Positions 1 through 8,829 of a stretch of DNA of 32,795 nt are shown in pieces. Made by a program: the position numbers and the translations under genes. Within the stretch, counting starts at the first letter, position 1. The number at the start of each line of letters is the position of its first letter. The notes under the pieces are model-generated. The model did no database searches. It worked only from the letters and a program-made list of their open reading frames with translations, and had not been told where the DNA came from. This DNA is from Sphingobacterium sp. (GTDB taxonomy: Bacteria > Bacteroidota > Bacteroidia > Sphingobacteriales > Sphingobacteriaceae): positions 1 to 32,795 of the forward strand of contig JASLCA010000297.1 of assembly GCA_030146225.1 (NCBI GenBank), in the 5' to 3' direction.

Positions 1-44
1 AAGAGGCTTAGGCAGGCAGCAATGATTAATATTCCTGTTTTCAT
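1..44 (-). CDS. 5' end of a secreted protein gene (partial, cut by window edge)
   Basis: An ATG (bases 44-42) directly follows the TAG stop of the SusD gene upstream, with no spacer. It opens a frame reading MKTGILIIAACLSL before the window ends. A lysine followed by a hydrophobic stretch is the start of a Sec signal peptide, and the Cys after Ala-Ala could be a lipobox. This is probably the next gene of the SusC1/SusD1 operon; such operons often carry a surface lipoprotein or hydrolase here. The function cannot be told from 14 codons. Confidence 0.6.
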   Translation of the reverse strand, partial: MKTGILIIAACLSL

Positions 45-1595
45 CTAGTATTTATTTTGCTGTATTACACCATTGGCCGATACAATCTCTTGTAATGGGA
101 TTGCGACTGCAACTCTCCGTGAGCCAGGAGCTAAGGTATAGGTAATAGGTTGGCTAGTATACGCTACAGCACTCGCCTTAAGAGGGAAAAACTGCTTAGT
201 AACCGTCACATCATCAAAGCTGTCGGCATTAAAGTTAATACGACGTAAGTCAAACCAACGCACGGTATATGGGAACTCCCGATGTCTTTCATTGAGCACC
301 TGTAAAACGGCTTCTTGCTGATCTTTAACCTGTAATTGCAGAATACTTTCTGGCGTTTGGCGATCAAATCTGAACTTCCGAAATGCATTTAACTCGCTTA
401 TCGCTTGCTGGTAATTACCCAGCCTTGCCGTGGCTTCAATCTTGGTTAAAATCATTTCCACCACCGTAGGCGCAATATTGGTATAAAACTGTCCGTGTTG
501 ATAATAACCCGGTACTTTTACAGCTTGATCAAAGTTATTGCCTACAAAGATCTTCATACTCCCTACATTCTTCATATCCTCCAAGACAAAGAACTTCTTA
601 CGTAAATCAAACTGATGATCCCCATAAAGATGCATCAGCTTATTGCTTACAATAGGCATGCAGGATTCAAACAGATATAAAGGGGTACGATTGTAATAGG
701 CTCCGTCCCAATCTGCAATAAAGGTTGTATGGAAATTTTCAATAATGGTATTGGAGGCGACCATAACTCCTGAAAACAGGTCTAGCTTTTGCGTAATGGT
801 TCCATCACTATAATCTCTAATGCTTTTATCAAAAGAGAGGGCTTTTTCTGCTGCTTGCTTTGCTAGGGTATAGTTTTCTGTCGCTAAGTAAAAGCGGGCA
901 GCCAAGGCATTTGCTGTAGCCGTTGTTTCTTTCCAGCTCATCCGCTTTCCATTTTCAAACAATGGTTCGTCTAAAAGCAGGGCTTGCTTTAGATCATCCT
1001 CGATAAAGGCATAGGTATCCTTCAGGCTGACTCGAGTTGCATCCTCTTCGTAGCCAGTCCCTACTTTGATAGGCAGACCGAGCTCTCCCAGGGTACTTTG
1101 ACTGTAAGGAAGACAATAGTACTGTGCTAATTCAAAATAGCTGTAAGCGCGTAAAAGGTGCGCACGTGCTTTAACCTTGGCTTTCTCTGTATCCGAGCCT
1201 GAGACCTTATCAATATTTGTCAGCACTAAATTAGCCATATAAACTCCCTCATAGCCAGCTGCCCAGTAGCTGATTAAATGATTGGTATTCTCCGAAAATG
1301 GCATCTCCCAAACACTCATCTGAATAATATCCAGATCAGTTCCCGCAAACCTAAATCCTTTTGCATATTGTTCGGGTGTCATCTCAAAACTGTCAGAGCT
1401 GTACATTATTGCAGGCGCTATCTGGGTACGTAAATCTGAAAAAGAGGCTTTGTTAAGCAGTCCGTGTAATTGCTCTACCGTAGTTAGTTCTACCCCCTTA
1501 CTTTTAGAAGGCGGTTCGGCCAGATATTTATCACAAGAAGTAACAGTAAAAGTCAATAAAGACGCTATAAATATATTTCTTATATACATTTTCAT
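45..1595 (-). CDS. SusD/RagB-family surface glycan- or nutrient-binding lipoprotein (SusD1)
   Basis: This 516-residue protein has a lipoprotein signal peptide with lipobox VTSC and modified Cys21. Most of it is the helical TPR-like SusD fold, for example the segment KAKVKARAHLLRAYSYFELA near residues 140-160. The C-terminal part has the usual SusD look (WFDLRRINF near 450). SusD proteins cap the TonB-dependent SusC channel at the cell surface and help capture ligand. The start lies 5 nt after the SusC1 stop, so the two are co-translated. A second Met at codon 3 is an alternative start. The ligand cannot be predicted. This pair is governed by its own ECF/FecR module, so it may serve a different substrate from SusC2/SusD2. 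Confidence 0.93.
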   Translation of the reverse strand: MKMYIRNIFIASLLTFTVTSCDKYLAEPPSKSKGVELTTVEQLHGLLNKASFSDLRTQIAPAIMYSSDSFEMTPEQYAKGFRFAGTDLDIIQMSVWEMPFSENTNHLISYWAAGYEGVYMANLVLTNIDKVSGSDTEKAKVKARAHLLRAYSYFELAQYYCLPYSQSTLGELGLPIKVGTGYEEDATRVSLKDTYAFIEDDLKQALLLDEPLFENGKRMSWKETTATANALAARFYLATENYTLAKQAAEKALSFDKSIRDYSDGTITQKLDLFSGVMVASNTIIENFHTTFIADWDGAYYNRTPLYLFESCMPIVSNKLMHLYGDHQFDLRKKFFVLEDMKNVGSMKIFVGNNFDQAVKVPGYYQHGQFYTNIAPTVVEMILTKIEATARLGNYQQAISELNAFRKFRFDRQTPESILQLQVKDQQEAVLQVLNERHREFPYTVRWFDLRRINFNADSFDDVTVTKQFFPLKASAVAYTSQPITYTLAPGSRRVAVAIPLQEIVSANGVIQQNKY

Positions 1596-1600
1596 AATTA

Positions 1601-4600
1601 TTAAAATCCAATCTTAACCCCAAATACAAAACTTGGCAATAAACGCATCGCACCATACCGGAATTCCGGGTCTTCCCCTTTTCCTTTAATGGTCAAATTA
1701 TTGGTCTGGGCAAACACTTGTGCTTTGTCGATAGTAAGGAATCGGGAGAACAAGGGCTTCATATTGTAACTTAAGGTTATATCATTGATGCGCAGATGAT
1801 TTGCATTGCTGGTTAAATAGTCCATATAACCTGAATAGCTCACAGAATACAAGGCATCTGTCTCAGTAAAAGGAAGGGCCGGCAACATGGCATCTGCCTG
1901 CGCGGTCATTGCTTCCTGAAGTAAGCTATTTGGCTTCCCATTTCTTCCAGGATGATTAAAGGGAGTTCTTCTAAAGATATGTCCTAGCTTGGCCAAAACG
2001 GAAAAAGACAAATCAAAATCCTTATATCCAAAGAAATGACGCATCCCAAGGGTATAAGGAGCTACTGATACGCCTTGATAAGCCATAAAATCCAAGCCAT
2101 CCAATTGCGTCTGTCCACTTATTATATCCATTAACTCGCCTTCGTTGAGGTGAATTGCAGGTCTTATTTGTGGTGAATCATCGGTTCCAAAATTATGCGC
2201 ACCAGCATAGCGGAAAGAATAGACCGCAGCAATAGGCTTGCCTTCCACATAGGTGGTTCCACCTGAGCCTGACAAGTGCCAATAGGGATGACTATCTTTC
2301 ACTAATTTCTTAACTTCATTGTGGTTGTAGGCCATATTAATTACCCCTTCCCAAGTGAAACCACTTGCATTACGCCATCGTGATCCAATTTCAAATTCTA
2401 TCCCATTGTTTAGGATTTCAGCACTATTGAATGTCGCTGAATAATCTCCATTTATCAACGGAATTGAAACATTGGCAAGGATGTCCTGTCCATGTTTGCG
2501 ATAATAATCTAACTTACCGAACAGGCGATGGTTAAATAGATCATAGTCTATCCCCAAGTTAAGCGTTCCAGTTCGCTCCCAGCGAAGTGTTGGGTTGCCA
2601 TAACTATGTATACTTGCTTCCATATAGCCAGACTCAGCATTCGTGCCATTCACCTGAATCAAAGGCTTGAAGGAAGTGGTTGTACTGGAAGCGCCATTAT
2701 AGCCATAGGTCGTTCTTAATTTCAGGAAGTTAATAGCGGAGACTTCACTTAAGAAATCTTCATTTTTCAGGTTCCAGCTACCGCCTACCGACCAAAAAGG
2801 CGAATACCTATACTTAGGATCATCACTAATAAAGTTGGAAGCATCTACTCGAAAAGAGCCACTAAGGGTATATCTCCGATCATAGCTATAGGCCATATTC
2901 CCATAGGTAGAAAAGAAGCGTTCCATTCTATAGGTATAGCTGTTGGTATATGGGATATTCAATTTATTGCCCAACCAATTGGTTAGTGCTAAGCCATTGC
3001 CAGTGCCATTTGGAAGTATGCCTACCGACAATTGGCTATCCGTATAGCCATAGCTCCGCGCTAAATTTACGCCCTTATTGTTTCGCTGTATAATCTCTGA
3101 ACCGACTAATGCGGTGATCTCATGTAGCGCTGCAAAAGTGCGGTTATAGTTTAGCTGATTTCTCCAATTGTAAGCATTTGTAGCGTTCGAACTTTGATCA
3201 AGCACTTCTCCCTTTGGGATATTCGCTCGTACCTTGCCTGTAGCCTTATTCCATTCAGAAGTCGTATTTACAAGGTTTCTTACGAAATAGGATTCGCCCA
3301 TATGATGGGAACGGCTATCAAACTGTACCCTTTCAAACATAAATTTGGTCTCGAAATTGAAGCCATGACCGATCTTAAAGTCCAATCCAGTTTGTAAGCG
3401 AAGGTTTAAACTGCTCGATTTTAGATCCCGGGATTTCATTTCGTTTAGGATATTATAAGACCAATCTTCATAAGGAAAGGAAGCCATCGGGACAGAGCTA
3501 TTTAAAATGGGTTGATAATACCTTAAATAATTCATGTTAGTAGGCCGCCCATTTTCATCTTGCAACATATCATAGCGCTGGAGTTCAGTAATATCTCCAG
3601 CATTTACGCCGGACATATTGGTTTCTTTATACCGCGTCATATTCGACAGGGAGAAGTCCAACCAAGAAAAAATAGATGCCTGTCCTCTATAGTCAAATTG
3701 CATATTCCGATCATTATTGCCTACAAAACCATTCTTATCTTGATTGTAAAGCAAGGAGACATAATTGGACATCTTTTCAGATGGACTAGACAAGGATAGG
3801 TTGTACTGCTGTGTCAAAGGACGTCTTAGCAAAAGGTCTTCTATTTGCTGCGTATTGTCCAATTTGGACAGTCGATTTAAGCCAGCTTGATAACTATTTT
3901 CATCAATCTCTTTGTAGAAATACTGGTTGTAAAGGGTCTGTGCTTGAGAATAAACGGTATTTACTCCTTCCTTCACATTGACAGGAGCCATGCTTCCCAT
4001 CATGCTTTTGTATTGATACTTTCCAAATGTTGCCCTTTCGTAGGCAATTGTCTCTTCTGAAGATGCAAGATTACGTAGGTAATCTATGTCATACATGCTG
4101 CCTATCTGCAATTGATTTGTAAACTCAACCGTCAGCTTACCTGACCTTTTAGCATTTTTTGTTGTGACAACTATAACTCCATTGGAGGCCCTAGCTCCCC
4201 AAATAGAAGCCGCCGCAGCATCCTTAAGGACCGAGACTGAGGCTACATCATTTGGGTTTATGGATTCAAATCCCCCATCAATGGCAAAACCATCCACAAC
4301 CAACAAAGGATCAGACTTTAAAAAAGTACCCTGTCCCCTCAGGGTGAAGGTGGCTTCCCCATTGGCCTTGAATTTTGGCTGTAGGCCAGACACAGCACCC
4401 ACTAGTTTATTCGCTAAGGAAATGCGTGGCGTCTCCAAAACTTTCTTATCCACTATATCAAAAGCCCCAGTGGAGCGCTCCTTAGAGAGGCTTTGATAGC
4501 CGGTATTGACCACCTGAATCTCCTGTATCTCATCTGTAAAAGACTGTAGGTCTACTGTCCCCATTTGAGAACGTGCGGCAAGGACTCTTTTCTTATAGCC

Positions 4601-5185
4601 AATAAAGGAAAACTCTAAAAGTGCATCAATGGGAACTTTCGCAATACTAAAGCTTCCACTTTCATTGCTGGAGGTTGATAAGCCTAAGTCCATACCCTTT
4701 GCATCCAAGACCTTAATCGAAGCGCCTAAAAGCGGAATTCCCCCAGCCCCATGTATACTTCCCTTTACTTCCATATAATGCTGCACTTGGGCGATATGCT
4801 CCGCAATAACGGATTCGCTATTCGGGAAAAAAGCTTTGCGTAGTATCACCGTCTTCTTATCAATACGATAGCTGAGGGGCTGCCGCGCAAAAGTTGCCTT
4901 TAGAGCTTCCTCTAAGGATACATTTTGCAGGCGTAGACTGACTGGAATTGCTTTCGCAAGATCCTTGTCTGCAAAGACAAAGTCATAGCCCGTTTGCTTC
5001 GTGATAGATTTAATAATCTTTCGCAAGGAAGCATCTTTTTCATGGATACTGACCTGTGCAGTAGACTTGGCCGACACCTGTATTAAAAATGCCGTTAACA
5101 GAAATAATGTAATGCGCATCACCTTACTCGTAAATTGGTAGTACTTCATAAGCTTTGGCACTACCAAATAGTTATCTAATTTCAT
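1601..5185 (-). CDS. SusC/RagA TonB-dependent transporter with N-terminal STN signalling domain (SusC1)
   Basis: The protein has 1194 residues. The order is: signal peptide (hydrophobic core about 24-40, probable cleavage after STAQ at 44), STN/secretin-N domain about 50-115, carboxypeptidase-regulatory-like beta sandwich about 139-225, TonB plug about 235-345 (LLVVDGFAIDGG, SVLKDAAAASIWGARASNGV) and a 22-strand-type barrel ending in the aromatic-rich FVFGVKIGF. The STN domain is the part that contacts FecR anti-sigma factors in trans-envelope signalling. The ECF sigma and FecR genes immediately upstream fit that role. Met13 (base 5149) is a plausible alternative start that would give a more usual signal peptide. 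SusD1 follows after 5 nt. Confidence 0.95.
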   Translation of the reverse strand: MKLDNYLVVPKLMKYYQFTSKVMRITLFLLTAFLIQVSAKSTAQVSIHEKDASLRKIIKSITKQTGYDFVFADKDLAKAIPVSLRLQNVSLEEALKATFARQPLSYRIDKKTVILRKAFFPNSESVIAEHIAQVQHYMEVKGSIHGAGGIPLLGASIKVLDAKGMDLGLSTSSNESGSFSIAKVPIDALLEFSFIGYKKRVLAARSQMGTVDLQSFTDEIQEIQVVNTGYQSLSKERSTGAFDIVDKKVLETPRISLANKLVGAVSGLQPKFKANGEATFTLRGQGTFLKSDPLLVVDGFAIDGGFESINPNDVASVSVLKDAAAASIWGARASNGVIVVTTKNAKRSGKLTVEFTNQLQIGSMYDIDYLRNLASSEETIAYERATFGKYQYKSMMGSMAPVNVKEGVNTVYSQAQTLYNQYFYKEIDENSYQAGLNRLSKLDNTQQIEDLLLRRPLTQQYNLSLSSPSEKMSNYVSLLYNQDKNGFVGNNDRNMQFDYRGQASIFSWLDFSLSNMTRYKETNMSGVNAGDITELQRYDMLQDENGRPTNMNYLRYYQPILNSSVPMASFPYEDWSYNILNEMKSRDLKSSSLNLRLQTGLDFKIGHGFNFETKFMFERVQFDSRSHHMGESYFVRNLVNTTSEWNKATGKVRANIPKGEVLDQSSNATNAYNWRNQLNYNRTFAALHEITALVGSEIIQRNNKGVNLARSYGYTDSQLSVGILPNGTGNGLALTNWLGNKLNIPYTNSYTYRMERFFSTYGNMAYSYDRRYTLSGSFRVDASNFISDDPKYRYSPFWSVGGSWNLKNEDFLSEVSAINFLKLRTTYGYNGASSTTTSFKPLIQVNGTNAESGYMEASIHSYGNPTLRWERTGTLNLGIDYDLFNHRLFGKLDYYRKHGQDILANVSIPLINGDYSATFNSAEILNNGIEFEIGSRWRNASGFTWEGVINMAYNHNEVKKLVKDSHPYWHLSGSGGTTYVEGKPIAAVYSFRYAGAHNFGTDDSPQIRPAIHLNEGELMDIISGQTQLDGLDFMAYQGVSVAPYTLGMRHFFGYKDFDLSFSVLAKLGHIFRRTPFNHPGRNGKPNSLLQEAMTAQADAMLPALPFTETDALYSVSYSGYMDYLTSNANHLRINDITLSYNMKPLFSRFLTIDKAQVFAQTNNLTIKGKGEDPEFRYGAMRLLPSFVFGVKIGF

Positions 5186-5245
5186 TAACTTTGGTTGTGT
5201 TATTGGTTAATAATTCTTATTGCGGTCAAATGTCGATAAGGAAAA

Positions 5246-5290
5246 GCCTGAAACATAGGCGGAAGGAGTCTCAAGCACTTCCGCTTTTTT
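5246..5290. terminator. Overlapping hairpins between fecR1 and susC1; terminator-like on the plus strand
   Basis: GCGGAAG (5259-5265) pairs with CTTCCGC (5278-5284) and is followed on the plus strand by six T. Read plus, this is a compact intrinsic terminator, but no plus-strand gene lies here. Read minus, the same stem follows six A, and a second hairpin GCCT/AGGC (5246-5249 with 5257-5260), followed by TTTTC, competes for two shared bases. It may block antisense transcription or partly attenuate read-through from fecR1 into susC1. Confidence 0.4.
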
Positions 5291-5332
5291 CTGATAGCGA
5301 TGTTCCGATCGAAGAAGTTCTAATCAGCCGTT

Positions 5333-6529
5333 CTACATCACAATTATCCTCCTCCCCTCTATTCGAAAGCGCACTTGCTGCGTGCCCGTAATTTTATCCA
5401 AAATATCTGTGATAGCTACCTGACGATCCATTGATCCGGTAAACAATACCTGCTCTTTAGGGCCCTCAAAGACTACTTCTACATCATACCACCTTGCCAA
5501 TGTCTGCATGATATCAACGAGCTTCTGACTTTCAAACACAAACTTGCCTTCTTTCCATGCTGTATATTGGTTGACATCGACCTGCTTGACATGTAGCTTG
5601 CCGTTGATCCAAGAGGCTTGTTGTCCCGGTTGAAGATGGCTAACCTCAACCTTCGCAGCCCCTCTTGAATCCCGATTATGTACGTTGACTAATCCTTCAA
5701 TCAAGGTTGTTTCGCTTGTATTCTCATGCTCATAGGCCTTCATATTAAATGAAGTCCCCAGAACCTTAACTTCTTGATGCCCACTTAGCACCCGAAAGGG
5801 GATAAATTCTGTTTTTGAATTATTTTGTAAAGCGCGTGTTCGCTTAGTCACTTCAAAATAGGCCTCCCCATCTAAATAAACAGATCGATCCTGCTGATCT
5901 ACAACGCGCTGATACTTAAGCTTTGAATCCGCATTTAGCACCACCTTCGTCCCGTCTGCTAAGGTGAGTTTGTAGATTCCGCCCTTTGGCGTTACTAGGG
6001 TAAGCCATTCTGGCTTGCCTACCCCTGCTACAGCCTTGCCATTGCTATAGTGCACAGAGTCTCCAAAGACTATCCCCTCTTCACTTTCATGCAATTCTAT
6101 TCGCTCGCCATTCGCTAAAACCAAGCTGGCTTTATTCCCTCCAGGCACAATAGCTGCCTGTGCTGAACTTTCACTTGAGGCCTTCTCCCCGATAGATCTG
6201 TTGTGCAGTGTTAGCGCAACAATCAGGAGCGCCGCAGCAACAGTAGCTGCGGCATAGTACCATATCTTTGGGAAAGTCCAGCTGCGTTGAGGTTGTAGAT
6301 TTCCATAAAATTGTGTCAAAGATTTTTGCGCATCAAAGCCCTGTTGCAAAGCCATTTCTTTACGAAATAAGGCTGCATCCTCCAGCTCTTCTAGGAGCCG
6401 CGCATTCTTAGGGCTAGCGCTTATCCAGCGCTGCAAATCCTTAGCTTCATCGGAAGAGATTTCTCCCAGCTTATGCTTATAGAGGAGTTCAAGAATTCTT
6501 TCTAATCTTTCGGGTTCCATGTTAATCAT
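5333..6529 (-). CDS. FecR-family anti-sigma factor with DUF4974 C-terminal domain (FecR1)
   Basis: This is a trans-envelope anti-sigma regulator, about 398 residues from the ATG at 6529. It has a helical cytoplasmic N-terminal domain that should bind the sigma factor (ELLYKHKLGEISSDEAKDLQ), one transmembrane helix (AAATVAAALLIVALTL, about 90-107) and a periplasmic FecR domain (KGGIYKLTLADGTKVVLNAD). The DUF4974/STN-like C-terminus (LARWYDVEVVFEG) should touch the STN domain of SusC1. The frame is open upstream to a GTG at 6553, but the ATG codons at 6529 or 6520 give the usual FecR N-terminus, so I chose 6529. It lies 68 nt downstream of ECF1 and 147 nt upstream of SusC1. Confidence 0.92.
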   Translation of the reverse strand: MINMEPERLERILELLYKHKLGEISSDEAKDLQRWISASPKNARLLEELEDAALFRKEMALQQGFDAQKSLTQFYGNLQPQRSWTFPKIWYYAAATVAAALLIVALTLHNRSIGEKASSESSAQAAIVPGGNKASLVLANGERIELHESEEGIVFGDSVHYSNGKAVAGVGKPEWLTLVTPKGGIYKLTLADGTKVVLNADSKLKYQRVVDQQDRSVYLDGEAYFEVTKRTRALQNNSKTEFIPFRVLSGHQEVKVLGTSFNMKAYEHENTSETTLIEGLVNVHNRDSRGAAKVEVSHLQPGQQASWINGKLHVKQVDVNQYTAWKEGKFVFESQKLVDIMQTLARWYDVEVVFEGPKEQVLFTGSMDRQVAITDILDKITGTQQVRFRIEGRRIIVM

Positions 6530-6597
6530 ACCGGTTACTTCCCTTATATACACCGCGGCTTATATAAAGTACTCTATAAAATGAAAAAAGATGAAAA

Positions 6598-7164
6598 TTA
6601 TGGAATTACGGATAGCAATAGTAGCAGCATCAATGGAGAGATGCGTTTTCTTAAAATTTCGAGCCCACTCGATTTATAATTTTTAACAGTTTGCAGACTG
6701 AGGTTGAGCCGCTCGGCTATCTCCTCATTTTTCAGCTCTTCAGCAAAAGCCAGGTGCATAACGCCAGCATACTTTGTAGGTAAACTATGAATTGCTTCAA
6801 AGATTTTGCTGACTAGCTCAGCTCTTATCACATCAGCCCAATAATCCTCTCCTAATTCTGTTAGTTCTGCGGCCAGTTCCAGCTTTCTACGGGTACTGCG
6901 CTGATTACCTCTCAGATGATTTAGGCAGGCATGATAAGTCGCTTTATAAAGATAATTCCGCAGGTGATCAAAGTTGTCAAAGGTTGCCTTATCATTCCAA
7001 CATTTGGTAAAAAGCCCTGCCACAACATCCTCTGCATCCCCCAATTGTAAAAGATACTTGGCCGCAAAATGACATAAGGGACTATAGAAACGCAAATACA
7101 CCGCCTCAAAGCTAGAAGCTTGTCCTATATCGATAGGTTTTGAGATGTCTATAAGGGTCGCCAT
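6598..7164 (-). CDS. ECF-type RNA polymerase sigma factor (ECF1)
   Basis: A sigma-70 factor of about 188 residues with region 2 near residues 18-85 (FYSPLCHFAAKYL, then LRNYLYKATYHACLNHLRG) and a region 4 helix-turn-helix near 120-170 (LKNEEIAERLNLSLQTVKNY). It should direct transcription of the SusC1 operon when released by FecR1. The frame starts at a GTG (7170), but the ATG two codons later (7164) is the better start. The C-terminus is a markedly hydrophobic tail (SPLMLLLLLSVIP), also seen in ECF2 of this window, which could bind membrane or anti-sigma factor. The 279 nt upstream separate it from the preceding operon and must hold its promoter. I could not identify a convincing -33/-7 pair there. 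Confidence 0.93.
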   Translation of the reverse strand: MATLIDISKPIDIGQASSFEAVYLRFYSPLCHFAAKYLLQLGDAEDVVAGLFTKCWNDKATFDNFDHLRNYLYKATYHACLNHLRGNQRSTRRKLELAAELTELGEDYWADVIRAELVSKIFEAIHSLPTKYAGVMHLAFAEELKNEEIAERLNLSLQTVKNYKSSGLEILRKRISPLMLLLLLSVIP

Positions 7165-7381
7165 GGGCACGAAACTACTTGAAAATAGGGTATAATTGCT
7201 AGAAAGGATAAACTTACAGAAAAAGTAACATAAAAATCAAGAAATAAATAGTGGGGCTAAGATTCGTTGGAAGACAATACTAGCTGTCTTTAAATTAATT
7301 TTGGGAAACTAAGTTGCTCTGGACAATAGGGCTAAAAGCGCAGTCTTTTTCCTCAATTGTTGCCAAGTCTATATCATTTTA

Positions 7382-7416
7382 ATAAGTTTTGAGGGTACAG
7401 TACCCTCAAAACTTAT
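7382..7416. terminator. Perfect 16-bp inverted repeat closing the nagB-like/Gfo operon
   Basis: Arms 7382-7397 and 7401-7416 are exact reverse complements around a 3-nt loop. The sequence lies 28 nt past the stop of the lipoprotein Gfo gene. The long stem with a tiny loop looks like other terminators in this window (9658-9686), although only a short T-rich stretch follows on the minus strand. The heart of the stem reads GGGTAC-A-GTACCC, close to the GGKTACGTAMCC operator-like palindromes upstream of susC2 and the SSS gene, so a regulatory role is also possible. Confidence 0.65.
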
Positions 7417-7443
7417 AACAAGCTAGTATTAGCTCAGTAGTTA

Positions 7444-8829
7444 TTATTTACGAATCGTCTCCGCCTTGGCTAATGCCTCAGTGGTAATAAAATACTTTGT
7501 CAACATATATGATTTCTCCCATTCAGGAAGTTTACCATCCCGAACATAGCTTAGAAATTTTACTGCAAGCTTGGCAAAATGCTCCTCATGCCCTTCGATA
7601 AGTGCATCTGGTACGACAACCTTAAATCCATTTTGAGTAGCCTGCAAGCTTATTCCTGGATAGCGCTGTGCAACCTGAGCAAACCCCTCCTCAATAGTTT
7701 GTAGATCTTCTGCGGTAAAGGGATTAGCTCCGGATGGTTCCACATAAAGTGTAGGCTTAAATCCTTCGGCCTGCCCCTGTCGCAAAGAGACCGTAGCACG
7801 TGAGCCTCTAATACTGGAAACATGCGTATCTCCAGCCCCTGGAGCAGCCTGATAGGCCCATTCTACAGCCACCTTTACGTGCACCCCTTTCAGGGTATAA
7901 TCAATATCTCCATTTGCATATACAGACAACTGGTTATCCTGCACATCTTTGACTAAGAAGTCTGCGAAATCAGCATCCCCAGTGGACTTTTTATATTGTG
8001 CTTGAGATATTACAGTTGGATAACGCGTGGACTTGAGCACCTTCACATCCTGCTGGTAATCCAATAATGCATTCGGAAAGCATTGCCATTGTATTAAGTC
8101 AATGGCATGAGTTGTCACATCCACAATACCTTCTCCTTCTTGCTTTACATCATAATACCAATTGGGACGAATTAAGGGTTTCCCAGAAACCTCTTTATAG
8201 AAATGATGTATAGAGCTTTTTAGAATTGCGGGCTTATCCACTGAGCCTTTTTCCAAGACTCCAAATAAGCTGGGGTTCTGCACCAATTCTTTCTGAAGGA
8301 TTGAATATATATTATAGCGCTCAGTCATCATATCAAATAGGAGTACTTTCTTGCTTTCAGCCAATTCAAAGGCTTCTACAAGGGATCTAAAACCTACTTG
8401 ATTAATCGCCATTGGCTTATCTGACAGGACATGCATTCCTGCATCTACTGATTTATAAATATACTCCGTCTTCTTTTTATTATTCCCTGCGAGCAAGACA
8501 ATATCACCTGGCCTTTCGGCAAGCATCTTCTCTAAAAAATCATCCGCTATATAAGCCTTTGTCGACCAAGCCGTAGGATTTTCTGCGCGATTGTTATAGC
8601 TTTCAATTAAATTTTGATAAGCCAACAACTCGGTCCCCTGTGGAGCATATAGATAAACTTGCGAGTCAACTGCCGGAAGCATGCTTTTTAAAATTAAAGA
8701 GGCATGAAAATGTCCAGGATCTAGCGTTATCAAGCGTAGTGATCCATTTTGTTTTTCCTTTCCGAGATGACAAGCACTCATAGTAACGAGAATAGTTAGG
8801 GCATAAAATAGTTTTTTCATGCGGTTCAT
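7444..8829 (-). CDS. Lipoprotein Gfo/Idh/MocA-type oxidoreductase with 'putative oxidoreductase C-terminal' domain
   Basis: A 461-residue protein with an SPII signal peptide (lipobox MSAC, Cys20), so it should be membrane-anchored outside the cytoplasm. The N-terminal Rossmann-like domain starts with LITLDPGHFHASLILKSM instead of the usual GxGxxG. The family Lys motif appears as SDKPMAINQ near 137-145, and a His/Asp pair sits in TTHAIDLIQW. The opening DPGHFHA and overall length match a Bacteroidota subfamily of Gfo/Idh/MocA proteins with a distinct C-terminal domain; its reaction is not known to me. Its ATG overlaps the nagB-like stop (TAATG), so the two are translationally coupled. A Sec-exported, NAD-fold lipoprotein raises the question of how it obtains a cofactor; it may act as a lyase/hydrolase with tightly bound cofactor, or bind none. 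Confidence 0.85.
   Translation of the reverse strand: MNRMKKLFYALTILVTMSACHLGKEKQNGSLRLITLDPGHFHASLILKSMLPAVDSQVYLYAPQGTELLAYQNLIESYNNRAENPTAWSTKAYIADDFLEKMLAERPGDIVLLAGNNKKKTEYIYKSVDAGMHVLSDKPMAINQVGFRSLVEAFELAESKKVLLFDMMTERYNIYSILQKELVQNPSLFGVLEKGSVDKPAILKSSIHHFYKEVSGKPLIRPNWYYDVKQEGEGIVDVTTHAIDLIQWQCFPNALLDYQQDVKVLKSTRYPTVISQAQYKKSTGDADFADFLVKDVQDNQLSVYANGDIDYTLKGVHVKVAVEWAYQAAPGAGDTHVSSIRGSRATVSLRQGQAEGFKPTLYVEPSGANPFTAEDLQTIEEGFAQVAQRYPGISLQATQNGFKVVVPDALIEGHEEHFAKLAVKFLSYVRDGKLPEWEKSYMLTKYFITTEALAKAETIRK

Noticed and set aside
3194..4496. Plus-strand open frames inside susC1 (and similar ones inside other large genes)
   Set aside because: They are antisense to well-supported domains, have no recognisable domains or upstream signals, and are of chance length.
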